Positions 1 through 8,349 of a DNA stretch of 55,430 nt are shown here, in pieces. Location of the stretch: contig JAJFKK010000092.1 in the NCBI GenBank assembly GCA_021773245.1, forward strand, positions 1 to 55,430, written 5' to 3'. The translations under genes and the position numbers were made by a program. The notes beneath the pieces were generated by a model, which was not told the origin of the DNA, did not search any database, and saw only the letters and a list, made by a program, of their open reading frames with translations. How positions within the stretch are numbered: the first letter of the stretch is position 1; each line of letters opens with the position of its first letter. The DNA is from Gammaproteobacteria bacterium (GTDB taxonomy: Bacteria > Pseudomonadota > Gammaproteobacteria > Eutrophobiales > Eutrophobiaceae).

Positions 1-244
1 GCATGGTTTTTTCTTTAGCCCAACTTGCATTACCTAAAGAAACACCTTCAATAGCAATGGTCGGGATTAGGGAGGGGGCTAACTTAAGATCACCACTAAT
101 TTCAAAATCTCTGCCTGTATTATCTTTAACCGCCTGAACGATTTGTTCTTTATACTGATTGATGTCTGTTGTAAAAATAACAACTGCAATACCAGCAACG
201 ACAAGCAGAACAAGAACGACCAAAATCTTAATTAGCTTTCCCAT
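1..244 (-). CDS. AsmA family protein, N-terminal 81 residues (cut by window edge)
   Basis: The visible part begins MGKLIKILVVLVLLVVAG: two lysines and then one hydrophobic helix (about residues 6-25), the inner-membrane anchor typical of AsmA-like proteins. Next comes the family's usual opening of the periplasmic part, with INQYKEQI at about residues 30-37, then TGRDFEISGDLKL and the proline-rich stretch leading to IEGVSLGNASW. AsmA-like proteins are large bridge-type envelope proteins linked to outer-membrane lipid homeostasis. The ATG at 244 has an AAGGA Shine-Dalgarno about 7 bases upstream. The rest of the gene lies left of the window, so length and subfamily cannot be judged. Confidence 0.85.
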   Translation of the reverse strand, partial: MGKLIKILVVLVLLVVAGIAVVIFTTDINQYKEQIVQAVKDNTGRDFEISGDLKLAPSLIPTIAIEGVSLGNASWAKEKTM

Positions 245-403
245 GAGTATATCCTTAAAAATTAGGTTTTTATTAGGCTTAGCTTATTACAATTTGAGTT
301 AAAATTCAGTATCGATGGACGAATTAGATTGCTCTGCCCGATCTTTTTTTTAACTCCTCTTCTTTATCAGAAAGATAAATGACTAGGGAGATTAAATTTG
401 TTT

Positions 404-1072
404 CTAATCCTTTTTATCTAAACGCTTTTCTATCTTATCCAACCGTTCAAATATGGATGCAATTGCTGATTCAAGTTTGATAAATTTACGAGTATTGTCG
501 TGTTCATAGGAGACAATCGCCTTTTTACGACGTAGTAAATTTAGTGTGTCTCCCAGATTAACATCTGGGTCATCAAGTTTATCCAGAATATCCTCATCTG
601 TATGAGGTGTGTGCAATATATCAAGTACTTTTGTTTCTACTGGAATAATAGATTGCCTAATGAATTCATCTACATGACGTTGTGTGAATTTTTCGAATTT
701 CTTGAACCTTGCGCCAAAGGCAACAACATCAGTATCAATCAGAGTGAAGTAAAATATTTTTGATTGAACAATAACATCTTTTTTTTTGCCGTCTATCGGT
801 AAAGCAAATTTTAAAATAATTTCGGGCGCTGTTTTTTCAGTAATAAACTTACCGGTAGGATGAATTAAATAAGCTGTTTTCCTGTTGCACCTTAACTGTA
901 CACCGTCAGGTGAGATATCATATAAAATTAAGTTTACATCATATTTATCTTTTTTATGTACGACTGCAATGGAGTTAACGCTAACTCTTGGGTAGTCGCG
1001 TTTTTCCTCATACATATCGTATAAGTTGATTATTTTCTTTTTTTTTGGGCTCGTTTTCTTTTCTCGGCTCAT
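404..1072 (-). CDS. PilZ-domain protein with C-terminal coiled coil
   Basis: This is a 222-residue soluble protein. The N-terminus is lysine-rich (residues 4-15) and is followed by KRDYPRVSVN at about 24-33, which resembles the RxxxR c-di-GMP contact at the start of PilZ domains. The segment ILYDISPDGVQL at about 49-60 matches the second PilZ signature, (D/N)xSxxG. PilZ proteins of this kind usually respond to cyclic di-GMP. Residues about 145-222 lie outside PilZ: an acidic helical stretch (DEDILDKLDDPD) and a charged C-terminal helix (IFERLDKIEKRLDKKD) likely to form a coiled coil. The target is not predictable. The ATG at 1072 is the only good start. The gene stands alone on this strand, with about 125-160 bp gaps on each side in which I see no further gene. 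Confidence 0.75.
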   Translation of the reverse strand: MSREKKTSPKKKKIINLYDMYEEKRDYPRVSVNSIAVVHKKDKYDVNLILYDISPDGVQLRCNRKTAYLIHPTGKFITEKTAPEIILKFALPIDGKKKDVIVQSKIFYFTLIDTDVVAFGARFKKFEKFTQRHVDEFIRQSIIPVETKVLDILHTPHTDEDILDKLDDPDVNLGDTLNLLRRKKAIVSYEHDNTRKFIKLESAIASIFERLDKIEKRLDKKD

Positions 1073-1197
1073 TATTTTAATTATAACTTAATATCCGTAT
1101 ATAACAGGGAGTAAGACAAATATACAATACAATAACGAGCTCTGATTAGCCTAGAAAATAAAGTTAATATAATCAATAAGGTAGTTTGTTTTCTATT

Positions 1198-2688
1198 TTA
1201 TCGTTTAGTAATTGACCAAATTCGCCACATGCTTGTACGAGAAGTCCAATTATTGATATTTATCTTTAGTATCCAACTAGGTAATGCTTGGCAAATTAAT
1301 TCATGAGACAGACCAGCATCATTAAGTTCCTGACTGCGATTTTTCTTTCGAGAAGCAAAAAGCAATTGTTTGTCAGGATATTGAATAAAAACTTCTGTAA
1401 TTTGATATTCATCTTTAACTGAAATAATTTTTAACTTATTCCAATTATAAAAATCCATATTTAATTCTGCTGGATCTGAATAAGAGCCATCTTGATCTAA
1501 AATCATTAATACCGATTCGTTATTTGATGTGAACGGTACTAAACAGTTTTGCCAAAGTGCGACTTCTTTGCTGGCGGGTAAAGAAAGTATCAATATTACT
1601 AGTACTGCATTCACAAATATTGAAAACCAGAAAATAAAGAACCAGCCATATTTAAAGAAATTTCTTTTTAATAAAAGGAATTTTGTATCCAGACTTACCG
1701 CGACCATTGCAAACATGACGGGAGCAAAAGGTAAAAGCGGAAACAGATAGCGCATTTCCTTATGACCAAAAACAGTATGAAATAAAACAAAAGGCACAGT
1801 AAGCCACGTCATTGGGTGTTTTGGAAACATAAACCAAAAAGCAGCTACAAAAAATGGTAATAACAAGGTTATCGGCGGGATGGTTTGTACTGCTGAATAA
1901 TAGGCATAAAACCACCATGGTTCAGGTAACGCATCGCTTATACCACCACCAAGTCCATTATAGTGCCATACGAAATAATTCCATGAACTTACGGTTCGCT
2001 CTCCATACAACCACCAATCAAAACCAGCTCCCATGAGTAATGTTAATAATCCGGCAATCAGAATTAGAAATATATTGAGTGGCTTTTGCTTGTTAATGAA
2101 AATCATCCACAAGCCAAACCCTAACAACATAAAACCCATTTGATAACGGGCTAAAAATGCAAGTCCGAAACATAAACCCACTAATAAAAAGCGTTTTGCT
2201 GTTGCTGGTGAAGGATAACGATATAAACCGAGTGCTAATAAGAAGAATGAACAAGCCCAGCCTTCTGAAGAAAAACGAACATTGGTAAAAATGAGTAACC
2301 ATGAAAATAAAAGAAAATAGGCCGTCCATTTAAATACATTTTTTGAATATATATCGTTAGTAATCGAACGTATAAAGACCACCGTCGCCAATAATGAAAT
2401 CGCAGCGCTAATCAGACGATAGATAAACGCAATAATAAAAGGGGAGTCGATACCTGCGAAATTCGACACCTTTGATAATGCAAACGCCACAAAAGGCTGA
2501 AAACCACTGCGAACTCCTGCTTCGAATTCCCACATCAATTGGCTTTGCATATCCACGCCAATCTTGGATGTTGCGAAGTTTAGAATTTGTGCGTATTCAT
2601 CATCGTGATAATGGCCTACGCTAAACCAGGCGGCCAATAGGTGTAGGATTATGGCTGCAATAAGCCAATATTTAGGTAATGAAGTCAT
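1198..2688 (-). CDS. GT22-type (Alg9-like) mannosyltransferase
   Basis: This is a 496-residue integral membrane protein with about ten hydrophobic helices. Near the N-terminus, after the first membrane helix, is the acidic lumenal/periplasmic motif GHYHDDEYAQILNFA (about residues 25-39), which corresponds to the H-D/P-D-E-x-Q motif of family GT22 (Alg9/PIG-B/SMP3) dolichol-phosphate-mannose-dependent enzymes. A polyprenyl-phosphate sugar is the likely donor. The motif FEAGVRSGFQPFVAFALSKV follows, as in the family. Bacterial members are scattered and their acceptors are mostly unknown, so envelope glycan or glycolipid modification is an inference. The neighbours (PilZ protein and permease) give no pathway context. 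The ATG at 2688 begins a short hydrophilic segment before the first helix. Confidence 0.7.
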   Translation of the reverse strand: MTSLPKYWLIAAIILHLLAAWFSVGHYHDDEYAQILNFATSKIGVDMQSQLMWEFEAGVRSGFQPFVAFALSKVSNFAGIDSPFIIAFIYRLISAAISLLATVVFIRSITNDIYSKNVFKWTAYFLLFSWLLIFTNVRFSSEGWACSFFLLALGLYRYPSPATAKRFLLVGLCFGLAFLARYQMGFMLLGFGLWMIFINKQKPLNIFLILIAGLLTLLMGAGFDWWLYGERTVSSWNYFVWHYNGLGGGISDALPEPWWFYAYYSAVQTIPPITLLLPFFVAAFWFMFPKHPMTWLTVPFVLFHTVFGHKEMRYLFPLLPFAPVMFAMVAVSLDTKFLLLKRNFFKYGWFFIFWFSIFVNAVLVILILSLPASKEVALWQNCLVPFTSNNESVLMILDQDGSYSDPAELNMDFYNWNKLKIISVKDEYQITEVFIQYPDKQLLFASRKKNRSQELNDAGLSHELICQALPSWILKININNWTSRTSMWRIWSITKR

Positions 2689-2759
2689 TTTGGAAATGTT
2701 ATTATTGTTATATGAATAAAACTGATTATATAGCTTGGAAATAAATTTGTTTGATCAAT

Positions 2760-3824
2760 ATGAGTGATTGTTGCCATAAAGAAGCGCCAAAGAATTCCTG
2801 CCACGAAACAGGGAATAAACGTGATTATTTATTGATTATTACATCAACAATAATCGTAGTGTCATATCTCATCTATTTGTTACCTGATGCAATTTCTGCT
2901 TCATCTACACATTTACATAGCTTTGTTTCTTCAAGTTTCTCTCTAGTAAACACGATGTACTGGGGAATTCTCATAGGCATCGTTTTTATAGGTCTTCTAG
3001 GACAAGTACCCAGAGAATTTATCATTGCATTATTAGGTAGTAAAAATGGAATAGGCGGCGTCTTTCGAGCAACATTAGCAGGCGTTTTACTCGATTTATG
3101 TAGTCATGGAATATTAATGGTTGGCTCGAAACTCTATGAAAGAGGGGCTAGTTTAGGTCAAGTTATGGCCTTTTTAATAGCGAGTCCCTGGAATTCAGTC
3201 TCACTAACTTTAATTTTATGGGCATTGATCGGTTTTAAATGGATGATGACATTCCTCTTAGCTTCCATGTTAATCGGCATCATTTCAGGGTTAATCTTTG
3301 AAACATTAGTTAAAACCAAGAAATTGCCGGGTAACCCAAATCGCATATCATTGCCCGATGGTTTCAAACTTATACCTGAAACTAAATCAGCTTTAAAAAA
3401 CTTTAATTTTTCATTTTCCTGGCTCTCTAAGATGCTTATACAGGGACTAAAAGATTCTCGTATGGTGCTTCGTTGGGTTTTCCTGGGAATCATATTAGCG
3501 TCACTGATTAGAACTTTTGTTTCACTGGATATTTTTCAAACTTATTTTGGTCCGACATTATTAGGATTAGGCTTAACATTATTAGTCGCGACTATTGTAG
3601 AAGTCTGTTCAGAAGGGACTGTCCCGATTGCAGCTGACTTACTTACTCGTGGAAATGCACCAGGTAATAGTTTTACATTTCTTATGGCTGGCGTATCGAC
3701 TGACTACACAGAGATAATGGTACTTAGAGAGGTCACAGGCCGCTGGATAATTCCTTTATTCCTGCCTTTAGTGACTTTGCCGCAAATATTGCTGTTGGGA
3801 TACATCTTTAACCACATCAATTAG
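2760..3824 (+). CDS. PF03773-type permease with Cys/His-rich N-terminus
   Basis: This is a 354-residue polytopic membrane protein with about eight to nine hydrophobic segments. Two internally similar halves carry the family motifs: LLDLCSHGILMVGSKLYERG followed by ASLGQVMAFLIASPWNS (about residues 115-145), and EVCSEGTVPIAADLLTRG followed by NAPGNSFTFLMAGVSTD (about 280-320). These correspond to the PLCSCG / RRGAS-AFLIATP pattern of the DUF318/ArsP/YraQ/SO_0444 permeases, some of which export organoarsenicals or metals. The cytosolic start MSDCCHKEAPKNSCHE is rich in Cys and His and could bind metal. I chose ATG at 2760; an in-frame TTG nine bases upstream (2751) is the alternative. The substrate is unknown, and heavy metal or metalloid export is only suggested by family. 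Confidence 0.7.
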   Translation: MSDCCHKEAPKNSCHETGNKRDYLLIITSTIIVVSYLIYLLPDAISASSTHLHSFVSSSFSLVNTMYWGILIGIVFIGLLGQVPREFIIALLGSKNGIGGVFRATLAGVLLDLCSHGILMVGSKLYERGASLGQVMAFLIASPWNSVSLTLILWALIGFKWMMTFLLASMLIGIISGLIFETLVKTKKLPGNPNRISLPDGFKLIPETKSALKNFNFSFSWLSKMLIQGLKDSRMVLRWVFLGIILASLIRTFVSLDIFQTYFGPTLLGLGLTLLVATIVEVCSEGTVPIAADLLTRGNAPGNSFTFLMAGVSTDYTEIMVLREVTGRWIIPLFLPLVTLPQILLLGYIFNHIN

Positions 3825-3886
3825 CTATTTAACATAATATACATTATGCGCAGTTATAAATGGTGTGTTTGTGCCAAGTATTAAGA

Positions 3887-4342
3887 TTATTCTTGGTCGA
3901 TAATAGTCTGTATGCCCTTTGCACGACCTCTCATAGCTCTTGTAAATGCATCATCACGATCTTCAGTCGTTGTCATAAGTTCTTCAAGGGCTTTATCAGG
4001 ATTTAAAATATCCTGGACTTTGCTTTTTACTGTCTCAACAGAAAGATCAACATCTCTCAAATCAAACGGTTTTGAATCCTTACTTGTAACAGATTCAGGT
4101 TCCTCAAACAGAACTATATCTTCTTCACTAATCTCATACTTTTCATGTTCAACTGATAAGTTTTGATAATCATTATTAAGCATTAAGGCATAATGATCTT
4201 TGGGAGAACAATTTGAATCTAGGCTATATTTTGGCAGATTAGTAAAATGTTTTTGGCCATTATTGTCGATACAACTGTGAAACTCGACAGCAAAAGATGA
4301 AATGCTAATAAGTAATAGTGCAGTAAAAGATAGTAATTTCAT
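3887..4342 (-). CDS. small exported protein with DUF4124-like N-terminus
   Basis: This is a 151-residue protein beginning MKLLSFTALLLISISSFAVE, a clear signal peptide with probable cleavage after SSFA. The mature start FHSCIDNNGQKHFTNLP resembles the DUF4124 pattern (YxC-DxxGxxxFT-xP) seen in many short gammaproteobacterial periplasmic proteins, with a second Cys at about residue 44 that could form a disulfide. The remainder is acidic and charged (EEDIVLFEEPE, then KALEELMTTTEDRDDAFTRAMRGRAKG) with no recognisable catalytic motif. I chose the ATG at 4342 because it directly precedes the signal peptide; a longer in-frame start at 4378 would hide it behind a hydrophilic leader. The function is unknown. 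It is divergent from the aminotransferase gene, with about 70 bp between the starts. Confidence 0.6.
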   Translation of the reverse strand: MKLLSFTALLLISISSFAVEFHSCIDNNGQKHFTNLPKYSLDSNCSPKDHYALMLNNDYQNLSVEHEKYEISEEDIVLFEEPESVTSKDSKPFDLRDVDLSVETVKSKVQDILNPDKALEELMTTTEDRDDAFTRAMRGRAKGIQTIIDQE

Positions 4343-4413
4343 ATATTTAGAGTTTACTTCTATATAATATATAATCAATCATTACACTATAAATCAGACT
4401 TAAAACCAATACT

Positions 4414-5553
4414 ATGCTCACAGATGATTTAATTTCTAAGGAATTCCCCTTAAATGATGAAATCATCTATTTAAATCATGCGGCTGTATCTCCTTGGCCG
4501 TTACGAACAGCTAATGCGGTCAAAGCTTTTGCAGAAGAAAATTCTCACTATGGCGCTCAAAATTATCTTACCTGGTTAGAAACAGAAACCAAGCTGCGTG
4601 GACAATTACAGCGTCTTATAAATGCACCGTCTAGAGATGATATTGCTTTATTAAAGAATACCTCTGAAGCGCTTTCTGTGGTTGCCACAGGCATAAATTG
4701 GCAATCAGGTGATAACATTGTTAGTAGTAATGAGGAATTTCCTTCAAACCGATTGCCCTGGCTAGCTCAAGCTAAACACGGCGTTGAATTCCGCGAAACA
4801 GAAATATCTTCTAATAACTCTGCAGAACAAGCATTAATTGATGCCTGTGATGGTAAAACTCGATTATTAACAATAAGTTCTGTCCAATATGGCACAGGAC
4901 GATGCATAGATTTAAAGAAGTTAGGTGAGTTTTGTCATGCCAATGATATTTTGTTTTGTGTTGATGCTATTCAGAGTTTAGGCGTCCTGCCTTTTGATGC
5001 TCAGACCATTCATGCTGATTTTGTAATGGCTGACGCGCATAAATGGATGTTAGGACCAGAAGGCATCGCCCTTTTCTACTGTAATCCTAAAGTTAGAGAT
5101 TTATTGGAATTACATCAGTTTGGCTGGCATATGGTTAAAGATGTAGGTAATTATGGTTCTAAAGATTGGCAAATAGCTGAGTCAGCACAACGTTTTGAAT
5201 GTGGTAGCCCCAATATGCTGGGAATACATGCCTTATCTGCAAGTTTGTCCTTAATTGAAGAGGCTGGAATCGAAAATATATCTAGAAATATAATTAATAA
5301 TAGCCTATATATTATTGATAATATTAAAAATATAGATGGACTAAATTTTATATCTCCGACTGTTCAACCACATTTTGCAGGAATCGTAACGTTTAATATT
5401 AATGCTAAGAATATGAGTCAGCTATATTCTAAGTTAATGAAATATAAAGTTATTTGTGCAAATCGGGCTGGAGGTATTCGGTTCTCACCTCACTTCTATA
5501 CTAGCAAAAAAACAATAGATAAAGGACTTGAAGTATTAGCTTCAAATATTTGA
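4414..5553 (+). CDS. PLP-dependent aminotransferase, class V family
   Basis: This is a 379-residue fold-type I PLP enzyme. The Schiff-base lysine is K210 in ADAHKWMLGPEG, and D184 in CVDAIQSLG is the aspartate that contacts the pyridine nitrogen. The N-terminal YLNHAAVSPWP (about residues 19-29) is the substrate-loop motif typical of class V members (IscS/SufS/kynureninase/isopenicillin N epimerase-like). There is no SufS-type catalytic Cys loop of the RxGxHCA kind; the corresponding region reads NRAGGIRFSPHFYTS, so a cysteine desulfurase role is unlikely. Substrate cannot be told from sequence. The stop is followed one base later by the convergent tatD stop. Confidence 0.75.
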   Translation: MLTDDLISKEFPLNDEIIYLNHAAVSPWPLRTANAVKAFAEENSHYGAQNYLTWLETETKLRGQLQRLINAPSRDDIALLKNTSEALSVVATGINWQSGDNIVSSNEEFPSNRLPWLAQAKHGVEFRETEISSNNSAEQALIDACDGKTRLLTISSVQYGTGRCIDLKKLGEFCHANDILFCVDAIQSLGVLPFDAQTIHADFVMADAHKWMLGPEGIALFYCNPKVRDLLELHQFGWHMVKDVGNYGSKDWQIAESAQRFECGSPNMLGIHALSASLSLIEEAGIENISRNIINNSLYIIDNIKNIDGLNFISPTVQPHFAGIVTFNINAKNMSQLYSKLMKYKVICANRAGGIRFSPHFYTSKKTIDKGLEVLASNI

Positions 5554-5554
5554 T

Positions 5555-6319
5555 TTAATTAAATAAATTATTGTAATTGTTTGTAGTCTGCTTTGCTACT
5601 TCATCAAACTCTACTTCTTTCAGCTTAGCAACGAATTCGGCCACATGACGAACATAGGCTGGCTGATTAGTTTTGCCTCTATATGGCATTGGTGCCAGAT
5701 AAGGAGAATCTGTTTCAACCAACATTTTTTCTAAAGGGACCTGTTTAGCCACTTCATGTAATTCCTTGGCATTTTTAAATGTGACGATTCCTGAGAAGGA
5801 AATAAGGAAATTAAGGTCCATTGCTGCTTGCGCTGTCTCCCAATCTTCAACAAAACAGTGCATAACACCGCCTACAGAATCAGCACCCTCTTCTTTTAGG
5901 ATCTTGATAACGTCGTCTTTTGCTTCTCTGGTATGAATGATGAGTGGTTTTTTGAGCTCTTTAGCAACAGTGATATGTGTGCGGAATCGGTCTCGTTGCC
6001 ATTCAAGATCACCTTCGCTACGAAAATAATCCAAACCTGTCTCACCTATTCCCACGACTTCATCTAAATTGGCTAAAGCTATAATTTCATCAGCGCTAGC
6101 TTCTTTTTCAAGCTCTGTATTTGGGTGAATTCCAACTGAAGCAGACACCATCTCGTGTTGTTTAGCTAATTCGATAATATTTGGTGAGCCTTCAAGATCA
6201 ATAGCAACACAAAGCATGTGTGATATATCGTTCTCTTTGGCATTATTAAGTATGTCATCAACAGCCATGTCTTCGCTGAGCAACGGAATATGACAATGAG
6301 AATCTATCAGAGATGACAC
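5555..6319 (-). CDS. tatD: TatD family metal-dependent DNase/hydrolase
   Basis: This 254-residue amidohydrolase-fold protein starts SSLIDSHCHIPLL, with the metal-binding HxH. Further ligands expected in the family are visible: E in GIGETGLDYF (about residue 92), H in PLIIHTREA, H in GVMHCFVE and D in VETDSPYLAPMPYRGKTNQP. Family members are 3'-5' exonucleases acting on DNA or RNA, and this is the YcfH-like type that usually closes the holB-pilZ operon. The start codon is GTG (6319), the only good one before SSLIDSHCH. It lies downstream of pilZ on the same strand and is probably co-transcribed. Confidence 0.88.
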   Translation of the reverse strand: MSSLIDSHCHIPLLSEDMAVDDILNNAKENDISHMLCVAIDLEGSPNIIELAKQHEMVSASVGIHPNTELEKEASADEIIALANLDEVVGIGETGLDYFRSEGDLEWQRDRFRTHITVAKELKKPLIIHTREAKDDVIKILKEEGADSVGGVMHCFVEDWETAQAAMDLNFLISFSGIVTFKNAKELHEVAKQVPLEKMLVETDSPYLAPMPYRGKTNQPAYVRHVAEFVAKLKEVEFDEVAKQTTNNYNNLFN

Positions 6320-6358
6320 AGAAGAATAATTTCTATTAATTCAGTGAGTTAAAAACAC

Positions 6359-6712
6359 TCACATGGTGTGAGTAGGACGATCAGACTTTAATGCACCAGC
6401 AAGTGATTTTTCAATTTTACTTTTAGTAGCACCTTTATCGAGCTCACTAAATTGAACACCTATTCCCGCAGTTTTATTGCCCTGAGCGCCTTTTGGTGTA
6501 ATCCAGACTACTTTACCGGCTACAGGTAACTTATCTTTGCTATCTGTTAGTGTTAACAGCATAAATACTTCGTCACCTAACTTATAATCTTTTGCTGTTG
6601 GGATAAAAAGTCCGCCATTCTTCACAAATGGCATATAAGCAGCATAAAGTGCACTCTTATCTCGAATTGTTAAAGATAAAATACCTTGTCTAGCGTCACG
6701 GCCTGCAGCCAT
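6359..6712 (-). CDS. pilZ: PilZ protein (type IV pilus assembly), compact 117-residue form
   Basis: This is a 117-residue single-domain protein with ILSLTIRDKSALYAAYMPFVKNGGLFIPTAKDY and then a beta-rich PilZ barrel ending GIGVQFSELDKG. It lacks the N-terminal RxxxR arginines that bind c-di-GMP, as does canonical PilZ of the type IV pilus system, which works through the FimX/PilB proteins rather than by binding the nucleotide itself. Its place directly downstream of holB is the conserved gammaproteobacterial location of pilZ. No pilus genes lie in this window. Confidence 0.85.
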   Translation of the reverse strand: MAAGRDARQGILSLTIRDKSALYAAYMPFVKNGGLFIPTAKDYKLGDEVFMLLTLTDSKDKLPVAGKVVWITPKGAQGNKTAGIGVQFSELDKGATKSKIEKSLAGALKSDRPTHTM

Positions 6713-6732
6713 TTATGTTACTCCTACAACGA

Positions 6733-7731
6733 TTAATATGCTGTTTTAGGTTTATTCCAGTTCACAACGATTTCTTCAAATAGGCTCAAAACATTGTAAT
6801 TCATTGGCCCAGTCGATTGTTGGTATTTAAATAATACAAAATCGTAATTCCTGGCTAACGCGACCAAGTCTAATGAATTTACAAGGTCTTGCAAGTCTTC
6901 TTTCAAGTCAAGATTCACCAGATTTGCGCGTTCCTGTAGCAATTTAAGACGAATGAGATCCTGAATTATCCGCATTAAACTGACAAAAATATTTTCAACA
7001 CCTAAAGCTTGCCAGTTAGAAGCTATCTGAACCGGATCACAACCTTTTTTAGTTAACGATTTCAAATCATTAACTAAGTTATGACGAAATGCTAATTGTT
7101 CATTTTCAACTAAACTCAGTGCTTTTAAAGGGCCTCCACCAGATAAACGTAATAATAATTCGGCAGATAAATCTGAATCAATAGACTGAGCATTGAGCCA
7201 ATTTACTGCTGTCTGGTCAAATACAGGATCAAAGTCGATACGTTGGCAACGACTTCTGATGGTAATCGGTAAGTTTGATGGACGATGACTTAATAAAAAC
7301 AACATTGATTGAGAAGGCGGCTCTTCCAAGGTCTTTAATAAGGCATTTGCTGTAGCACGGTTCATTGCATCAGCTGATTTAATAATGGCTATTTTCGAAT
7401 GTCCGGAAAAACTCTTTAATGTCACATACTCAATCAGTTCTCTAATTTGCGCAATTTTGACTTGCTTGCCCTCTTCTTCAGGTTCAATAATGAATAAATC
7501 AGGATGTGAACCAGCTGTGAATAACTGGCAACTTTGACAAGTACCACACGCATTTTCAGAGTCTATTCCTTTAGATAAACATAACATTTGCATCGCAAAT
7601 GTTTGAGCAAATTGATCTAATCCAATTCCGTCAGGACCGCACAACAATAAAGCATGAGGAAATCGCTCTTGCTGTTGCATTTCCAGCAGGCGTTGCCTTT
7701 GCTTTTCTTGCCAAGGGTAAATTTCTAACAT
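6733..7731 (-). CDS. holB: DNA polymerase III delta' subunit
   Basis: This is a 332-residue clamp-loader subunit of the AAA+ family. The nucleotide site is degenerate (CGPDGIGLDQFAQ at about residues 31-43 in place of GxxGxGKT), as expected for delta', which does not hydrolyse ATP. The zinc site is present: C51, then C62, C65 and C68 in ACGTCQSC. The SRC-type arginine finger appears in TIRSRCQRIDF. The C-terminal third is the helical collar domain. It overlaps the end of tmk by 7 bases, so the two are translationally linked, as in E. coli and Pseudomonas. Confidence 0.93.
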   Translation of the reverse strand: MLEIYPWQEKQRQRLLEMQQQERFPHALLLCGPDGIGLDQFAQTFAMQMLCLSKGIDSENACGTCQSCQLFTAGSHPDLFIIEPEEEGKQVKIAQIRELIEYVTLKSFSGHSKIAIIKSADAMNRATANALLKTLEEPPSQSMLFLLSHRPSNLPITIRSRCQRIDFDPVFDQTAVNWLNAQSIDSDLSAELLLRLSGGGPLKALSLVENEQLAFRHNLVNDLKSLTKKGCDPVQIASNWQALGVENIFVSLMRIIQDLIRLKLLQERANLVNLDLKEDLQDLVNSLDLVALARNYDFVLFKYQQSTGPMNYNVLSLFEEIVVNWNKPKTAY

Positions 7732-8348
7732 AAAAACTCTTTCAAAATATCCTGAATCTGCTGCTTAACGTTATCAACCGATTGTGAAGAATCGATAATC
7801 CGGAAACGTTCTGGTTCGTTTTCTGCTCTTTGTAGATAACATGAACGTATTTGCTCAAAAAAGCTAATTTCTTCTTGTTCAAATCGATCGGCTTCGCTGC
7901 GATTGCTGGCACGTCGTAAACCGGTTTCTACATCGAGATCGAATAACAAAGTAAGGTTCGGTTTTAATCCCTGTTGCACCCAATCTTCTAATATTTGTAT
8001 ACGCGAAGACTCAATTCCTCGGCCACCTCCCTGATAGGCATAACTCGCATCTGTAAACCGATCACAGAGCACGACTTTATCTAAAGATAATGCAGGATTA
8101 ATGATTTCATCGATATGCTGAGATCTAGCCGCGAACATTAGTAATAATTCAGTATCATCAGTAACACCAACATTTTTACTGTCTAGAAGTATGCTTCTAA
8201 TTTGCTCGCCTGTTTTTGTGCCGCCAGGTTCCCGCGTTTGAACAACTTCTTTTCCTGCTTCGGAAAATATTTCTGCAATATAAGACATTAAGGTGCTTTT
8301 ACCTGCGCCTTCAACACCTTCTAATGTAATGAACATACCATGTTGCAT
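7725..8348 (-). CDS. tmk: thymidylate kinase
   Basis: This 207-residue enzyme makes dTDP from dTMP and ATP. The P-loop is LEGVEGAGKST (about residues 8-18), the DR(F/Y/H) motif is CDRFTDASYAYQGGGRG (about 97-113), and TREPGGTKTGEQIR (about 38-51) is the substrate-binding segment. The lid EADRFEQEE is the E. coli-like (type II) kind, with the basic residue in the lid. The ATG at 8348 lies one base after the mltG stop, so translation is probably coupled. Confidence 0.95.
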   Translation of the reverse strand: MQHGMFITLEGVEGAGKSTLMSYIAEIFSEAGKEVVQTREPGGTKTGEQIRSILLDSKNVGVTDDTELLLMFAARSQHIDEIINPALSLDKVVLCDRFTDASYAYQGGGRGIESSRIQILEDWVQQGLKPNLTLLFDLDVETGLRRASNRSEADRFEQEEISFFEQIRSCYLQRAENEPERFRIIDSSQSVDNVKQQIQDILKEFLC

Positions 8349-8349
8349 A

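Noticed and set aside
3833-3848. CATAAT / ATTATG inverted repeat after the permease gene as a terminator
   Set aside because: The stem is six A/T-rich pairs and no U-run follows; it is likely chance in AT-rich sequence.
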